In this document: piece after piece, positions 1-12,400 of the stretch
Numbering within the stretch: position 1 is the stretch's first letter
Layout of the letters: the number at the start of each line of letters is the position of its first letter
Assembly: GCF_047948215.1 (NCBI RefSeq)
Contig: NC_134455.1
Span: 78,498,189-78,562,188, forward strand
Source of the DNA: Lycorma delicatula
Lineage: Eukaryota > Arthropoda > Insecta > Hemiptera > Fulgoridae
Direction of reading: 5' to 3'
DNA length: 64,000 nucleotides
Translations under genes and position numbers: made by a program
Notes under the pieces: generated by a model
Database searches by the model: none
What the model saw: the letters and a program-made list of their open reading frames with translations, nothing else
Told to the model about the DNA's origin: nothing

Positions 1-1534
1 TTACCTTTAGATTCTAGTTGTCGATTTTTCCGGCAAAAACACGTTTTTCAAACGTGTGTATTATTTATTATTTACTAATAATAAACGTATGTGTATTATT
101 TCCATTTAACTGGTAATTAATTACGTTATTATAGACCAGCCAATCATAATTCAGTTACTTCTTTTACTATGTTTACCCTTTCATCATAATAAAAAACAAA
201 AAAAAATATAATGATCTTTATTATTACTTTTGTTTATAATTAATAATTATTCATTAATTCTAATTTAATTATATTTAATTAATTATATATATATAATTAA
301 TTATGAAGTCCTACGCAAGAACTACCACATGAAATAAACAAGAACCAAATGAAAGTAGCTGAAAAGTGTATTTTTATGCATCGTGTTGAGATACATATAT
401 ATTATACTCTTCTTATATTTAATTAAGAGATTAGTGAATATTTTTTATAAAGCCAACATACGTCTGCTTGTTGTCGGAGATAATAAAAATGGCGGATTCA
501 TTTTGCGTGATGAGAAATATTAAAAACATGATGTTAAACGTGCCAATTAATAAATATTTAATAGTGAAAATAGATTTTATATAAAGAAAAATGCATAACA
601 AAGCGGTTTTACCGGTTATCATGTTGGTTAATGTTTTTTTAGTGAACGAAAAGTCACGAACTTTCATAAGAAGCTATACCGTTAATGTGAATAACACCCC
701 CTTGTCATTTTCGTGTTTTTTTTTTCACTTTTGTTTTTGGCGGAGATTTGTCTCCCAAACGGGAATCTTGAAAAGGATTACTGCATATACTGTGATGAAG
801 AAATACAAAATGTTCTTACTCGACATTTAATTATTTTGAACTGAAGATATCAAAGAAAAAGTAGAGAAATTTAAAAATCCGAAATAACTACTCGAATTTG
901 ATCTTCGTCATTAGTACTAAAATGACCAAAGAAAAAAAACGTTTTAATTCACTGATTAAGATAATTATTTGGTCTAATAATATATATAGTATTTGGTTTA
1001 ATAAAGAAAGATTAATAAGCAAATGTATATTACATATTTATGCTACACATATATATATATATATGGTATGATGAAAATTTTAATTTATATTACAGTAAAA
1101 AATCGTAATAAAAACAATCATTTTTTTATTAAAAATTTTGATTAGGGATAGAATATAACGATAAAAATTAAGGAATTTGTTTCTTACTGTTTTATATGAG
1201 TAGAAACAAGAAATTACTATAAAATCAATAAAATATGTCTTTCTTTAATTCATGACTATGACCAGAATTGACCATGATCAATTCATGATCATAATTTGTC
1301 ACCTACCTGAACGATTTTTTTTTTATCGTAACTATTTCTTTTTATCGTAATTGTATTTTTTTGATTCGGCCAATCAAACTGTTATCAACAATCAACAGTA
1401 TAAATCAAACTGTAGAAGAGACTAAGCATGTATCAAAAAAATGCATCCGACTTCATAAACTTTTTTTTTAAACAAATGAACATTTAACCTTGCCTATTAA
1501 TTATAAACTACATGTCTGAATACTAAAATTTACT
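1..1534. other. AT-rich DNA, no gene seen
   Basis: Only low-complexity AT tracts and short chance frames, plus the palindrome at 276-303. Confidence 0.6.
276..303. repeat. 28-bp perfect AT palindrome
   Basis: TAATTAATTATATA joined to its complement. In DNA this AT-rich it can arise by chance. Confidence 0.7.
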
Positions 1535-2566
1535 TACAATTCTCCCAAACGCTCAATATCGCCTCTCCGGATGCACAGCATACATTTATAAGATAGTTTA
1601 CATATCTTTATAAGAGCTAACTTGGCTTGTGTTACTGTAGGCACTGTTGTTTCACAGTTGCTAGATGAGGGAGAACATAAACGTGTATATTTTACAAATC
1701 CCTACAAAAAAAAAAATCATAATTATTGAGATCGGATGACCTTAGTGAGCAGTTGTGAAATGAAAAATCAGCAGGCACTTTACGGTTTATCCATCAGAAG
1801 CTTAAGAAATTTTCGTACGTGTAAATGGCAATTTAGTACTACTCCGCACTGTTGAAAAAATGAAATGTCCAATATCTGCTTGAAACTGCGGAAAAGCCAG
1901 CCAGTTCTCCAAGATTTCTAGGTATAAGATTTCCGTAACCCATTTCCCATAAAAAACAGTAAGGATCGTAAAATTTTTCTTGGGGGAAAGAATAGTAGAC
2001 ATTGACTTTTGAAGAGTTCTCTCTCTCATGTTCAATTGTTGTTGATTGCCATATTCTTACTTTACGGGATTCATCTTTCTATTTAGATGAAAAATGGCCT
2101 CTTTACAAAATATAAAAGAAAAGTGTCATCTTCTTCCTGCTTATCGAGGATAAGTTCGTAAAACTTCACAAAAAGTTGTTTATAAGCTCTAGGAAGGGCT
2201 TGTATGAATTTAATCCTGTACGATTTTAGCAACAAACGTCGCCGCAAAACACATCAGACAAGCTACGGTTGTATGATGTGTCTGATGTGAGAGGAATTGC
2301 AAGCTCTTGACTGGCATGACGATTGGACGACTTTTCTGGGTTACTTACAAAACTCTGTCAGATGCGCAACGTATTTATCTGGCACAGGGAGGTGATCTGC
2401 GGATTTCCCTTCACACGAACATTCTGTTTCTTGTTAGTGCCATCGTCGAATTTTTTGAGAATTAGGAGGTGCAGTGCTGAGGGACAAAAATCACACAGCA
2501 TAGTTATTACGAACTCGCAATTTTTACGCGGAGAATGCAGAATGCTTTCCATTGCAGTGTTGCCAT
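1535..2566 (-). pseudogene. Tc1/mariner-type transposase relic, 'MATLQ' subfamily
   Basis: On the minus strand, from an ATG at 2564-2566, the translation runs MATLQWKAFC in one frame and then changes frame repeatedly. Later blocks include RRRLLLKSYRI, LDKQEEDDTF, a stretch ending LENWLAFPQF followed by QADIGHFIF, and RSSDLNNYDFFF near the C-terminus. These correspond, in the right order, to the helix-turn-helix, the DDE-domain 'E..D.F' region, the 'YLDMLE.WL.PQL' strand and the 'RSPDLTP.DFFLWG' block of the arthropod Tc1/mariner-like (IS630-superfamily) transposases that carry a DUF4817-type N-terminus. Stops and frameshifts are many and the QQDGAPPH block is destroyed, so the gene is dead. 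The length (about 340 codons) is near full for the family. Terminal inverted repeats were not identified. Confidence 0.75.
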
Positions 2567-3371
2567 CCTGATGCAGACTGAACGGAGCACGTCACAACAG
2601 AGTGACTTGCCAGCAACGAAGTGACATATTAGAATCCCCTTCCTTATATGCTTCCGCAGTGGTGAATTGTTGAGAAGTTAAAGCCTTTTGAAACCGGATG
2701 AATCTTTTTATACATTCTTTATTTTTATAGCTTGTAATATTTTGTGAAAATTGAAAGATTTGGGACAATATACGAGTTTTTCGAATAATTATACAATTAT
2801 AAAATTACTTTATGTAACCTATCATAAGGGCAGCATAATATTTCTCGAAACTTTTCTGTGATTCTACTGAATCAAACTTTTCCCTTTATAACAAAAAACT
2901 AGCATCTAGCATGCTTCTATGTCTGCTTTTAGTTATACCGAAAAATAAAACCAGAAACAATTATTGATGTCAGAATTCGTAAAACAAAAAATTGTTGCTT
3001 AAATATCTTTTAAACAAAATCACAATTGAAACAAAATAAGAAACACAAATGTATTATGATGAACCCATAAAAAAAGCTATAGAAAATAAACAAATATAAT
3101 CTGATTAAAATTTCGAAGTTTTGATTAAACCTTTTTTTTTACTAAACTAATCAACTTACTGATGTTATTAAATACATTCTCTACACTTTACCCTATTGTT
3201 CAGTAATTTACCTACGCTAAATACAGCCTATAATTTAGCATTATTTATAAAAAGATTTTTATATTTCTTTTCAAATTCCCTAAATATAAAATCGAAAACA
3301 GTATGGTAAAGACAAATAATGATATAAATTCTTATAGAATAACTTAAGTTTCGATAGTAATTCTGATCATT
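2567..3371. other. non-coding; flank of the first transposase relic
   Basis: The first ~90 bases are less AT-rich and may be the 5' untranslated part of the dead transposon. The rest is plain AT-rich DNA. Confidence 0.5.
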
Positions 3372-4271
3372 TTTACCTTCCTGTCATCATAGCTCTTGAG
3401 CTACGCTACAAGAAGGATAGTATGATAATCAGTCAAAAATTGGGAACGGGTTATTTTCATTTTTCGACATTTTATGATTAAAGAACTCAAAAAAACTAAA
3501 ATAGGGCTTCGTACGTACGTACATTTATACATGTTTTGGCTTGGTAGACGCACAATATTTTTTGACTGGATAAACCGTTTTTGTTAAAATTTAGCAGTGA
3601 ATCATCTACACGAGACAATTTGTTGATAAAAGTTTGGGGTCAATATCTTCAGGGTTGGGAAATATAGTTTCTTTGATGTCGAGTTTCTCAAAACTTGGCT
3701 AACATAACTCCACTTTATATTAATCTCAGTACATGCTTACATTCTTACCATATAAAAAAAATCCATTCACACAAATTATCCCCTTCCCCACATTCGAAAA
3801 GTTATCTTTTTATTACGTTTTTTTTTGTTTTTTAACGAAATTTTTTATGTCTTCCTAATCATCGTAGTACTGCAAGCAGCCTCAAAAAATTGTTTAGGAA
3901 CAATATTGAGGATGGAAAGCCGATCAAAGTTTAAAAATATCGAATTTTTGAATTTTTAAAAACTTTTTGTGGTTTATTTTAAACTAAACCTTAAATAATA
4001 ATATTAAAATAAAGTTTCGTCATAATTCACCCACACCAAAAAAAACTCAGGTAATGTTTTATTGGTTGTACAGTTTTCAGTGGATTTTTTTAGTGTTTTT
4101 CATTTAACATAGTAAACGTAGACATATTAAAAGAAATTTTTGGGAGGTAGTTTTGTAGGGAGCAGAATAATAAAAAAGTATTGATTTTTTTAAATGTATC
4201 ATTACTTTTTACTATGTAAGAATAAATAACCAATGTTAGTATAGTATAACAACCTTTTTGTCAGCTTTTTT
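3372..4271 (+). repeat. interspersed repeat family F2, longest copy
   Basis: About 0.9 kb. It opens with a short hairpin around AGCTCttGAGCT, followed by CTACAAGAAGGATAG, and then has a TACG-rich run (3511-3525). A conserved block reads 'CTCAGTACATGC...TACATTC', then 'CCCCTTCCCC', 'TATGTCTTCCTA', 'GTGGTTTATTTTAAAC' and a final CTTTTTGTCAGC. The same ordered blocks recur at 21.2, 39.1, 40.4 and 41.95 kb, in both orientations. No coding capacity is visible. It is probably a non-autonomous DNA element; its superfamily is unknown. Confidence 0.7.
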
Positions 4272-5554
4272 TATTCTACACGCATTAAATGACAAAGGTA
4301 CAAAAGACAGCAGTGAGATTTATTTTCTAAGAATAATGATATGCACTGTACAGTAACTCTCTATAGAGAACCGAGTGAACATAATGTTTATGTGGTTGTG
4401 TTTAATGTGATGAATTTATTTAGATTTTGGCTTAAGGTGATAATTCACTGCAGTATATTCAAAAACAGTAAAGAAGACCTTTTGGAATTCCTCTTCAAAA
4501 TAAGTTTAGCTTGGGATTTGCTTCTTGAGTAACTTATTTCTCACATTAGATTGCCTACGATTATTTTGGAACAACAGATAGATTCTGTAAATTTTTGGCT
4601 TGTTTTATTATTGATAAATCTACTTTAGATATTAATTTTTAATTCCTGATGGAACATATTCCAATAATATTAGAATATTGAAAATAATATAATAATATTA
4701 AAATATTTAAACAATTATTCCCATTTTATTACTGAATACCCTTTTCTAGATCTGATAGAACAGTCTAAATAACCCGGTTCATTTACATACTACAAAATCC
4801 TGGGTATATACAAGGTCTTTTTCTTAAATAATAACCATCGTTAAAATATAAACCTGATATCTCAGGTGGCCTTTTTGTATTATATATAGAAAAAAGCGAT
4901 CTGTTGTTGGGTAAATGAATTGGACAATGTAAAATCATTGATAGGTTATGCGCTACTCCAATCTTAAAAGAAAGTAGCCCAATTTCATGAGAGATTTTGG
5001 GAGATATGAAAACTTCTTGCAGGAGTTTGTGATTTCTTTACTGATAAATCATTCATTTCTCATTGACCAGCATTTATTTTTTCTTTAGTTTTTGGTCATG
5101 ACTTTTTTTGAGATTTGGACAAACGTTTACAGGTTTCGTTCAAAAGACCTATAATAATAAGTTCTTGGTAGGGTATGATGGGAGAGGACTACGACACTAT
5201 CTATGGATTTACCTGCGGGTTTGTTTCCTACCCGCTAGCTTTCCAGAAAGCCCACACTCCATGATCAAGATGCTTACTACGTAAAGTCTGACCTCCAAAT
5301 GCGTACATACAAATTCACTAGAACTGGATAATTTATAGATAAATTTTTATAATAAAATAAATAAATGAAATAAATGAGTGAATTTTATGCCATGTGTAAG
5401 TATCCGTAATAACTGGTGCAGATTTATTTAATCGGGACCAATTCATTCATTCTTCCCTTGTTTGAATAATGAAAGTGCGTAGAGACTTGTTTAATTTATA
5501 GGTTTGAAGATTAGGATATATTTTTAATTCTTCTTCTTCTTTAGCACTACTGTT
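4272..5554. other. non-coding DNA, no gene seen
   Basis: AT-rich except 5160-5330, which is more complex (CCTGCGGGTTTGTTTCCTAC) and may be an old repeat I cannot place. The part near 5.5 kb may still contain the 3' end of LINE A. Confidence 0.5.
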
Positions 5555-6098
5555 CAATTTGAGACACGACTTTATTCTTCTTTCAAGTATTATCAGCGCT
5601 TCTTGCTCACCTTTTGGTAGTGTCTATGTCTCACTTTCGTAAGTGTCAACTGTTCTAAATAGTGTTTTCTATATTTTTGTATTATAACAGATTAGCTTGC
5701 TTCTCAGCAATCCTACATTTGCTAATATGCCTTATTCTCCATCTGAATCTAATCTTTAATTGTTGTGTAATTACTCTCCTCATTATCTACCACACCTGAA
5801 ATTATCAACTGTTTCGAATGTACGCCCTCTATCCATATGTTCTGTATGTTCCTCCTTTTTTCTTCTACAGAAAAAATGTTTGGTTTTGCTGATATTTATA
5901 TTTAATTCCATTCCAACTGATTTACTCTTCACCGCTTTATATGCCTTAAACATGCGTTTTCTTGATCTGGCGATTATCACAACATCGTCAGCGTAAGCAC
6001 ATATTTGGCTAGTTTTATTCAATATTGTTCCTCTCTGTTTGATGATACTATATAGTGCAATAATAAATAGAGTTTCCGACAGACAGTTGGCCCAGAGG
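5555..6098 (-). pseudogene. non-LTR retrotransposon reverse transcriptase relic (LINE A)
   Basis: On the minus strand the reading is LSETLFIIALYS..., then QICAYADDVVIIARS with the catalytic YADD at 5984-5995, then SVGMELNINISKTKHF, FETVDNF, a block resembling 'IQ..NKAY', and finally TYESET-TL followed by an 'LERRI' helix. This is the palm-to-thumb part of a LINE reverse transcriptase and the conserved segment just after it, in order. It needs at least two frame changes and contains stops, for example after VDNFRCGR and in the 'ANKAY' part. The N-terminal fingers and endonuclease are missing. The clade is uncertain. Confidence 0.82.
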
Positions 6099-6344
6099 TA
6101 CCTCTCTTTGTTCAGAAATCATACTGGTATTCTAATACTTTTTCAACGCACTGTATCAATCCTTCATTTATGATTGATGTCATGACTTTATATACCGTTG
6201 TGAGTAATGGTATATTATTAGTTACAATTCAGTAAGCAGTGATGGCTAGAAAATAAAGTTCAGAAACGAACAGATAGTGTTAAAAATTTACTATGATAAT
6301 TTTGCAACGTTTTCATTTTTTTTTAATCAGTTTTTGCTTATTTG

Positions 6345-6980
6345 AAAATGATCAGAACAGAGATTAATGTGGTACTAATTGGAGAGAAAAAGTTATTTAC
6401 TAGTATATAACTACAGAGATTGAAAAGGCATTTGCAGTAAACAAATTCAAGTATATGCGGCCAAACGTAAAGAAGCATGGGGGTCTTGAGAATGAAATAA
6501 AAACTAGAATAAATTATGAATGAATGAACTGAAGAAGGATAAGAAATCTTATATGGAAGGGGAAAAATATATGAAACTGTGATGAAGTTGACAATGACAT
6601 ATGATTTTGAAGTATGACCGTTTACAATAAAGAAACTGATGATAATAATAGAGTTAGTAAAATGAGTTACGTAATAAGAAGGGACAAGAATTTTTGCGTC
6701 AAGAAAATAAATATATTAGAGGAACGGTAAAGATGGTACCCATGAACAGAAAACTTCACTAATATATATATATATGCTATGGTGGTTTGGACATGCATAC
6801 GAAAAGAGTGAAGAGTATTCAGGAAGAAAAATTCGTAAAATGATGACAAAAAAGGAGCGGAAGATTAAAATTAAGATCGAAATAAGGTAATACAAGATCT
6901 GAAGAGAGAAGGAGATTGCAGAAGTGAGGAAGCCCAGATTATAAACTAATGACAAAGAGGAATTACAGGTACAAAAGCTC
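6345..6980 (+). pseudogene. LINE 3'-terminal coding relic (LINE B)
   Basis: On the plus strand it can be read as VNKFKYM, LENEIKTRIN, LTYDFEV, then LWWFGHAYEKSEEYSGRK (from 6777) and REKEIAEVRK...TNDKEEL. These match, in order, the post-RT region of LINEs: 'VDKFKYLGS', 'EEEIKTRI', 'LTYGSEVWTL', 'LRWFGHVMRM' and 'EA..LTNDREKW'. Stops interrupt it (6440-6760), so it is dead. It starts just after the point where an RT domain would end, and it points away from LINE A, 250 bases to the left. Confidence 0.7.
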
Positions 6981-8147
6981 ATCCTATATGGTACAATACC
7001 AAGTGTTTTTTTTATTCAATAGCAATAAAAACCATACTTACTTTTTTACCAGGGATAGATTTCAGATTCTTTTACGTAGTTTTACCGAAATTTTAACCTT
7101 ATTCCTGAATCTTTTAAGTTCTACTATTCATAAAGTGTATCGCTATGAAATTAAAAACTAATCTATCGCAACAAGAAAATCTAAGTATTTTTCAAGAAAA
7201 TTTCAATTCTCAGGTTTTATAATTTGAGATTTTCTTGCTGATAGTGATTTGTATTTAATTTCGTAGTATTACACTCTATGAATTACAGAAATTAAAAAGA
7301 TATATGTATTACGTGTATGTTATTCTAATTTATGTTATTCTCTTATAAATTGTGGATTACATCAATGTCTTGAAGAATGTTTCATTTTTGTCGCAAATTA
7401 TTTGAGAATCTAGATTGTTTATGTAAAATATTATGAAATTTTGACTTCTATTTTGAATTAGGAATCATATAAGTTCAAAGATTTTTAATAAATATATATA
7501 TTTTTCTATAAAATTATATTTTTATAACGATCTATTTCAGAATTTAACAGCTGTTTCTCTATAACCGGTACTCTAATCGATAGATCGTTTTTCTTTTATT
7601 CGTAAAGACACAAGCTAGCGTAGTATATTAAATTTTAATAAATCTTACAAGAAAGGTGTATAATGTTAGTCTACTATAGACAGCAAATTGTTTTCAACAT
7701 TGAAAATAGCATAGGTCGGTCGATGATTCAATACATTTGACAAACCACAAAACCACAAAACCATCACATTATAGACCGTAGACTATCTTATATGATGATC
7801 ATAATAAAAGTAACAATGAATGCAAAAGATAATCTTCATGCACGAGTGAAGAATTAGATCAATTTTCTATCAATATTAACTGCTTTGAGTCCCATTATAG
7901 ATTACATTATGAATTACACGTACATCAAGAGCTTTTTTCCAGCTTCTTTTATCGATTATTATAAACAGAATAAGTAGTTTATATTCATTTATTACTTAAT
8001 AAAATTACAATAAACTACAACCTCTACCTGAATTTCCTTCGCCCAACTGCTTGCCTCATCATCCCATCCCCTTTTCTCCTTTTTCATTCTCTTACGAAAA
8101 AGTACTACTACTTTCTACTACCAATTCAAATGATTTATATTTACAAA
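6981..8147. other. AT-rich DNA, no gene seen
   Basis: Contains a short ACAAAACC tandem (about 7742-7765). Otherwise there are only chance frames. Confidence 0.55.
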
Positions 8148-9475
8148 TACAAAGTGATTCAGAAAGAATGTGATAAATGTTCAAAACATGTTCTATTGGT
8201 GAAAATGAAAAAGAGATTTCAAATAAATATAGGTTCGGAAACTTAGAACTAGTTAGCGAGTGTCTGATGACGAAAGATTTAGCGTTGATTTGTGCGTCTT
8301 CTGTAAAATTAAGCCAGACTATAATTTTTGGGACTCAAATTAATCGGTAAATTTAGTGGTTTTATATGAAATATGACCTGAAAAATGTAAAAAAAAAAAA
8401 ATAGATTACAAAAATGTGTTTTTAGTCGTTTTCAGAAATCTCGGGTAAAAGACAAAAATTGAAATCTAAAAACACATTATATGTTTGACATGAAGTAACT
8501 TTGATAAACGGATAATAAAAACGTAAAAGTTTTAAACAAAATTTGTAGAAAATTTGATTCTAATTTAATAGTATGAATAAATTCATAGAAATTAAAAACA
8601 AGAGTAAGAATTTCGAAGTTAATTAAAAAAAATCTGATGTGGACACTACATGACTTCCTTGTACGCCTATTAAATTACACATACACATTTTTTTTATTAA
8701 ATGAAAAGTACTAAAAATTTAATTTCTTTAATAACTTCTGATTTTTTTCGTATTTATTTTTTTATTATTATTGAATTATTATTATTTATCGTAATTTTTT
8801 TTTTACAATCAGTGGTTAATATCGTTGAAAATCGTTGCAATGATTGCTACAGTTAAGAAAAAGTCCAAACTCCAATTTTTTTGGATTTTGGGTTTTTTTG
8901 GACACTTTTGGTCCATTCAATTGCAATCAAAAGGGAAGGTGCAGAACTAGAACTTATAACAGTCCTAAACCCAAAATTTTAACATCTTACGGCTAATCGT
9001 TTTGAGTTATGAGAGATACATACGTACATGTGTACGTACTACAGAGATCTCGCCGAAACTAGTAAAAGTGGATTCAGGGATGGTGAAAATGGATATTTCC
9101 ATTAAAATCTGAGAACTGAAATTTTTCGCGATGATAATACTTCCTTTACTTCGTACAAGGAAGTAAAAAGTGACTGATTTTAACTAAGTTTTAAACGAAA
9201 ACTTGTAAAATTTTCAAAATTACAAATCAAAACAAAAATTAAGTTTTCAGTTAAAGTCTAAGAACAAAATTAATCACAAATAAAGCAATTTATTAATGCG
9301 TTTGATTTCATATAAAACCACTAAATTTACCTCTGAATTTGAACCCAAAGGATTACTGTCTGACGTAATTTTATCGAAAGCACAGAAATCAGAGCGAAAT
9401 CTTTCACCTCCGACCCTTACTGACGAAGCTTTTCTGGAGCCTTTGTTTATACGAACTTTCTTCTTTGTTTTTTAC
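8148..9475. repeat. foldback / long inverted-repeat element, family F1
   Basis: The left arm (8148-8375) and right arm (about 9304-9475) are inverted copies of each other. The clearest stretch is GGTAAATTTAGTGGTTTTAT at about 8345, whose exact complement lies at about 9313-9332. The outer part of the arms has diverged. The spacer contains an unrelated TIR element (F3, 8653-9164). A second, shorter F1 copy at 17685-18047 has the same ends and a much smaller centre. No transposase was seen; this is probably a non-autonomous DNA transposon. Confidence 0.75.
8653..9164. mobile_element. TIR element F3 nested in the F1 foldback
   Basis: It is bounded by a perfect 13-bp inverted repeat, ACTTCCTTGTACG at 8653-8665 and CGTACAAGGAAGT at 9152-9164, about 0.5 kb apart. 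The interior has no convincing ORF. It includes a TACG-rich stretch around 9020-9040. The right 150 bases recur, inverted and diverged, at 44300-44460, which shows that F3 moves independently of F1. It behaves like a MITE. Confidence 0.65.
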
Positions 9476-12400
9476 TGCACTAGTATATATATATATACAA
9501 AATTTTTAAATCTACTAATTCAATCATAATTAAAAATTAAAAAAATTAATAAAAATCCAGTAAAAAAATAAATTATTAATCTACAACGAACTTAAAATGA
9601 TGAAAGATTCTAATCCAAAAAAAAATTATATAAAAAAAGAGCTTATTCACCTTAGTATAAAATTTCAACATGAAAAAATAAATAAATTAACCAAAAGAAA
9701 TTCTCGATTGAATCAACTTACCAGATAAAAAAATCAAAATAATAAAAAATAAAAAAATAATAATCAGATAAAATATATTCAGAATAATAATTATTCTGAA
9801 TAGTAATTTTATAATTAACTAACTATGCCATTTATAATACCAATATGATAAATTAGAAAAATATTTTTGATAAAATTGTGGCTATATATGGACAAGAAGA
9901 ATATTTCTACCATTTTCCATAGCAACGCACAGTTCATGAATCCATCATATCATATTCCCTTAGATTGCTGTTTGTAGGGAAGGAAGAAATGCGAAGTATC
10001 CAAGCAAAAAATATATAAACTGAACGTTCACATTCCCAATTTTGTTTCCCTCATCAAGACAGAAGACAAAAACGCGACAGACGATGTGAGGAAACAAGTT
10101 GAAAATCGACATCGATGTCAATGTCGGAATTTTTAAACATTTATTACTAATTAATACGATATAAACCAAAGTAAAATTATTTTTTTTAAAGTAAATTAAA
10201 AGTATTTCAATTTTTCAAGTCTAAATTTATTATACTATAAACAGCTATAAATAACATATACAAAAGCTTCAACTGGAACTTCTAACCTTCCAGTTACGAT
10301 GGGAATCGGTCATTTGTTTTTCCTTATAAAAACTGTTCGATCCGTTTATAAAAATTTGCACGGTTAAAATGCTTTTTACCGTACTGTTTTAACACCCGCG
10401 TGTGAATTTTGGGAAATTTTACAGCTTCAGAAAATAAAAGTTTTATCACAGCACGGTTTTATTTTGCAATACACATTTCAAGGGAAATTGATAGTTACAA
10501 ATAAACAATAGAGGATATAATAATAGAAATGTTTTTCAGTAACTGATACCTTCTACGTCAGGGATGCCAACTTGAACGAGAGATAGTTTCAGTTTATTCT
10601 AATAAATACTTTTTCCACTGTTGTCCCCTTTAATTATTGAACAACCCCCTGAATGAAATAAAATATCTATACAACTGTGTAAATATTTATTTTTTATAAT
10701 ATTATTCAACTTTATTATATAATCAGTTCAAAATTTAAAAATTATCAAATATAATCTTAATATCCTAACTACTTTGTATGAATAGTAATATTATTATTAA
10801 TGTGTAAATATTTGTGAAAATAGGATGAAACTTTCAAGTTTCCATCATTATTCAACTTAATAATTAATTAATGATAGTGATAATTAATAATGGTGAGCTT
10901 AATTATCTTCACCCTTGTGGTAATTCTCAGCCACCGAATTAAATATCACCCTGGTGGTTGTATTACGTATTCATCTGATATCAAGTTACTTTTAAATTTT
11001 TCCATAAAAATAATAATCATATTTAATTGTAGTAAAAATGCAATAATTTTTGTATACGAATTGTAGAGGATAAACACAAAATAGATTATATAAATAATTC
11101 TTTAGTAACGGTATAAAATAACAATTTATTTCCATTTAGAACATGATAGTTCTGCAACAAATGGAACGTCTTAGAAAGTAGTAACTTGAAAACTGAAAGC
11201 TACGAAGTTAGTAAAAAAAAATACCGCTAAGTCAGGTTTAAAACGCCAGTATTCACGTTTAATAAAAAAAAAATATTTTTGTAGATCATCAATGTTAAAC
11301 GAGTTTCACTGGAATAAAAATTGTATTAGTAAAAGAACCAATAGAAAATTTAAAGAACTGATCGATACAGAGAGACTTTCCCTAGCGAGCTCTGTATTTA
11401 TTAATATATGCAGTATAAATTATTGTTACAGTAACAAGCTTTGTTGTTTTCGATGTACTAAGTAAATAGAGTTTTTCTTTTTTTGCGTTCAAATAAAAAT
11501 ATCTATTTATATATTTAGCTAAAATTTTATATTTATCTGGATTCCTTTGTTTTGTGTTTGAAGTGGTTGCTGTATGTTTATAATGAGAATATCCCAACCT
11601 TTTACCTTTCCTACCATTATGTTCACCACCTAATCATTAATTCGCTGTTTGCTTCTCTTAATATTCAAAATGTGTTCCAATTATTACATTAACTCATACT
11701 TATCATAAAATTTATTGCCACATTTTTTATACTTTTCATAATTTTCATTGTCCATATAATGGTATTCATAGATCAAAGTATTTTTATTTATTTACAAAAA
11801 ATATTTTATGGCTTTTTATTTTCATAATAAAACTAATAGCAACTATTCTGAACTGTTACGTAACAAAGTCCCCATATCTCTTTGGATAAGTGGTCACTAG
11901 AAATTCCAGTAGTTCTTTTTGTGTCTAATCAACCAGCTAACTATTAGCAGATACGCTGTTGAATTTGTACTTTTGCGTTCAGGGCCTAAATAAAAAATTC
12001 GAAACAACAAAGAAAAGGTGTTCGTTCATGTTAGATACAACCGATGTGAAACTCCAGATTATTTAAGGTTTACGCAAAAAACTAAATCTTTAAACAATTT
12101 AAAAATGTTTATTATAAATATGTATGATCTACATTAACTTTGTTTGTTACGTGCTAAGAATGCTTTCTATTTTCATATTACAGTTTATTTGCGATCCATA
12201 AAAATTGAAAAAATTCCTATTTCGATTTCAGTCAGTTATTTAAAATTTGCGGTTATGTCCTATTAATCTTAACCCATTGCCCCTATTGGTATCTTTATGT
12301 CATTATGGGTTTAGGGATGAAAGAAAAAACTTATGATTATCTAATAATTGTAAATTTACTCAGCTGCTATGTCTTTCCTTGATTTAATATCTCTTTACGT

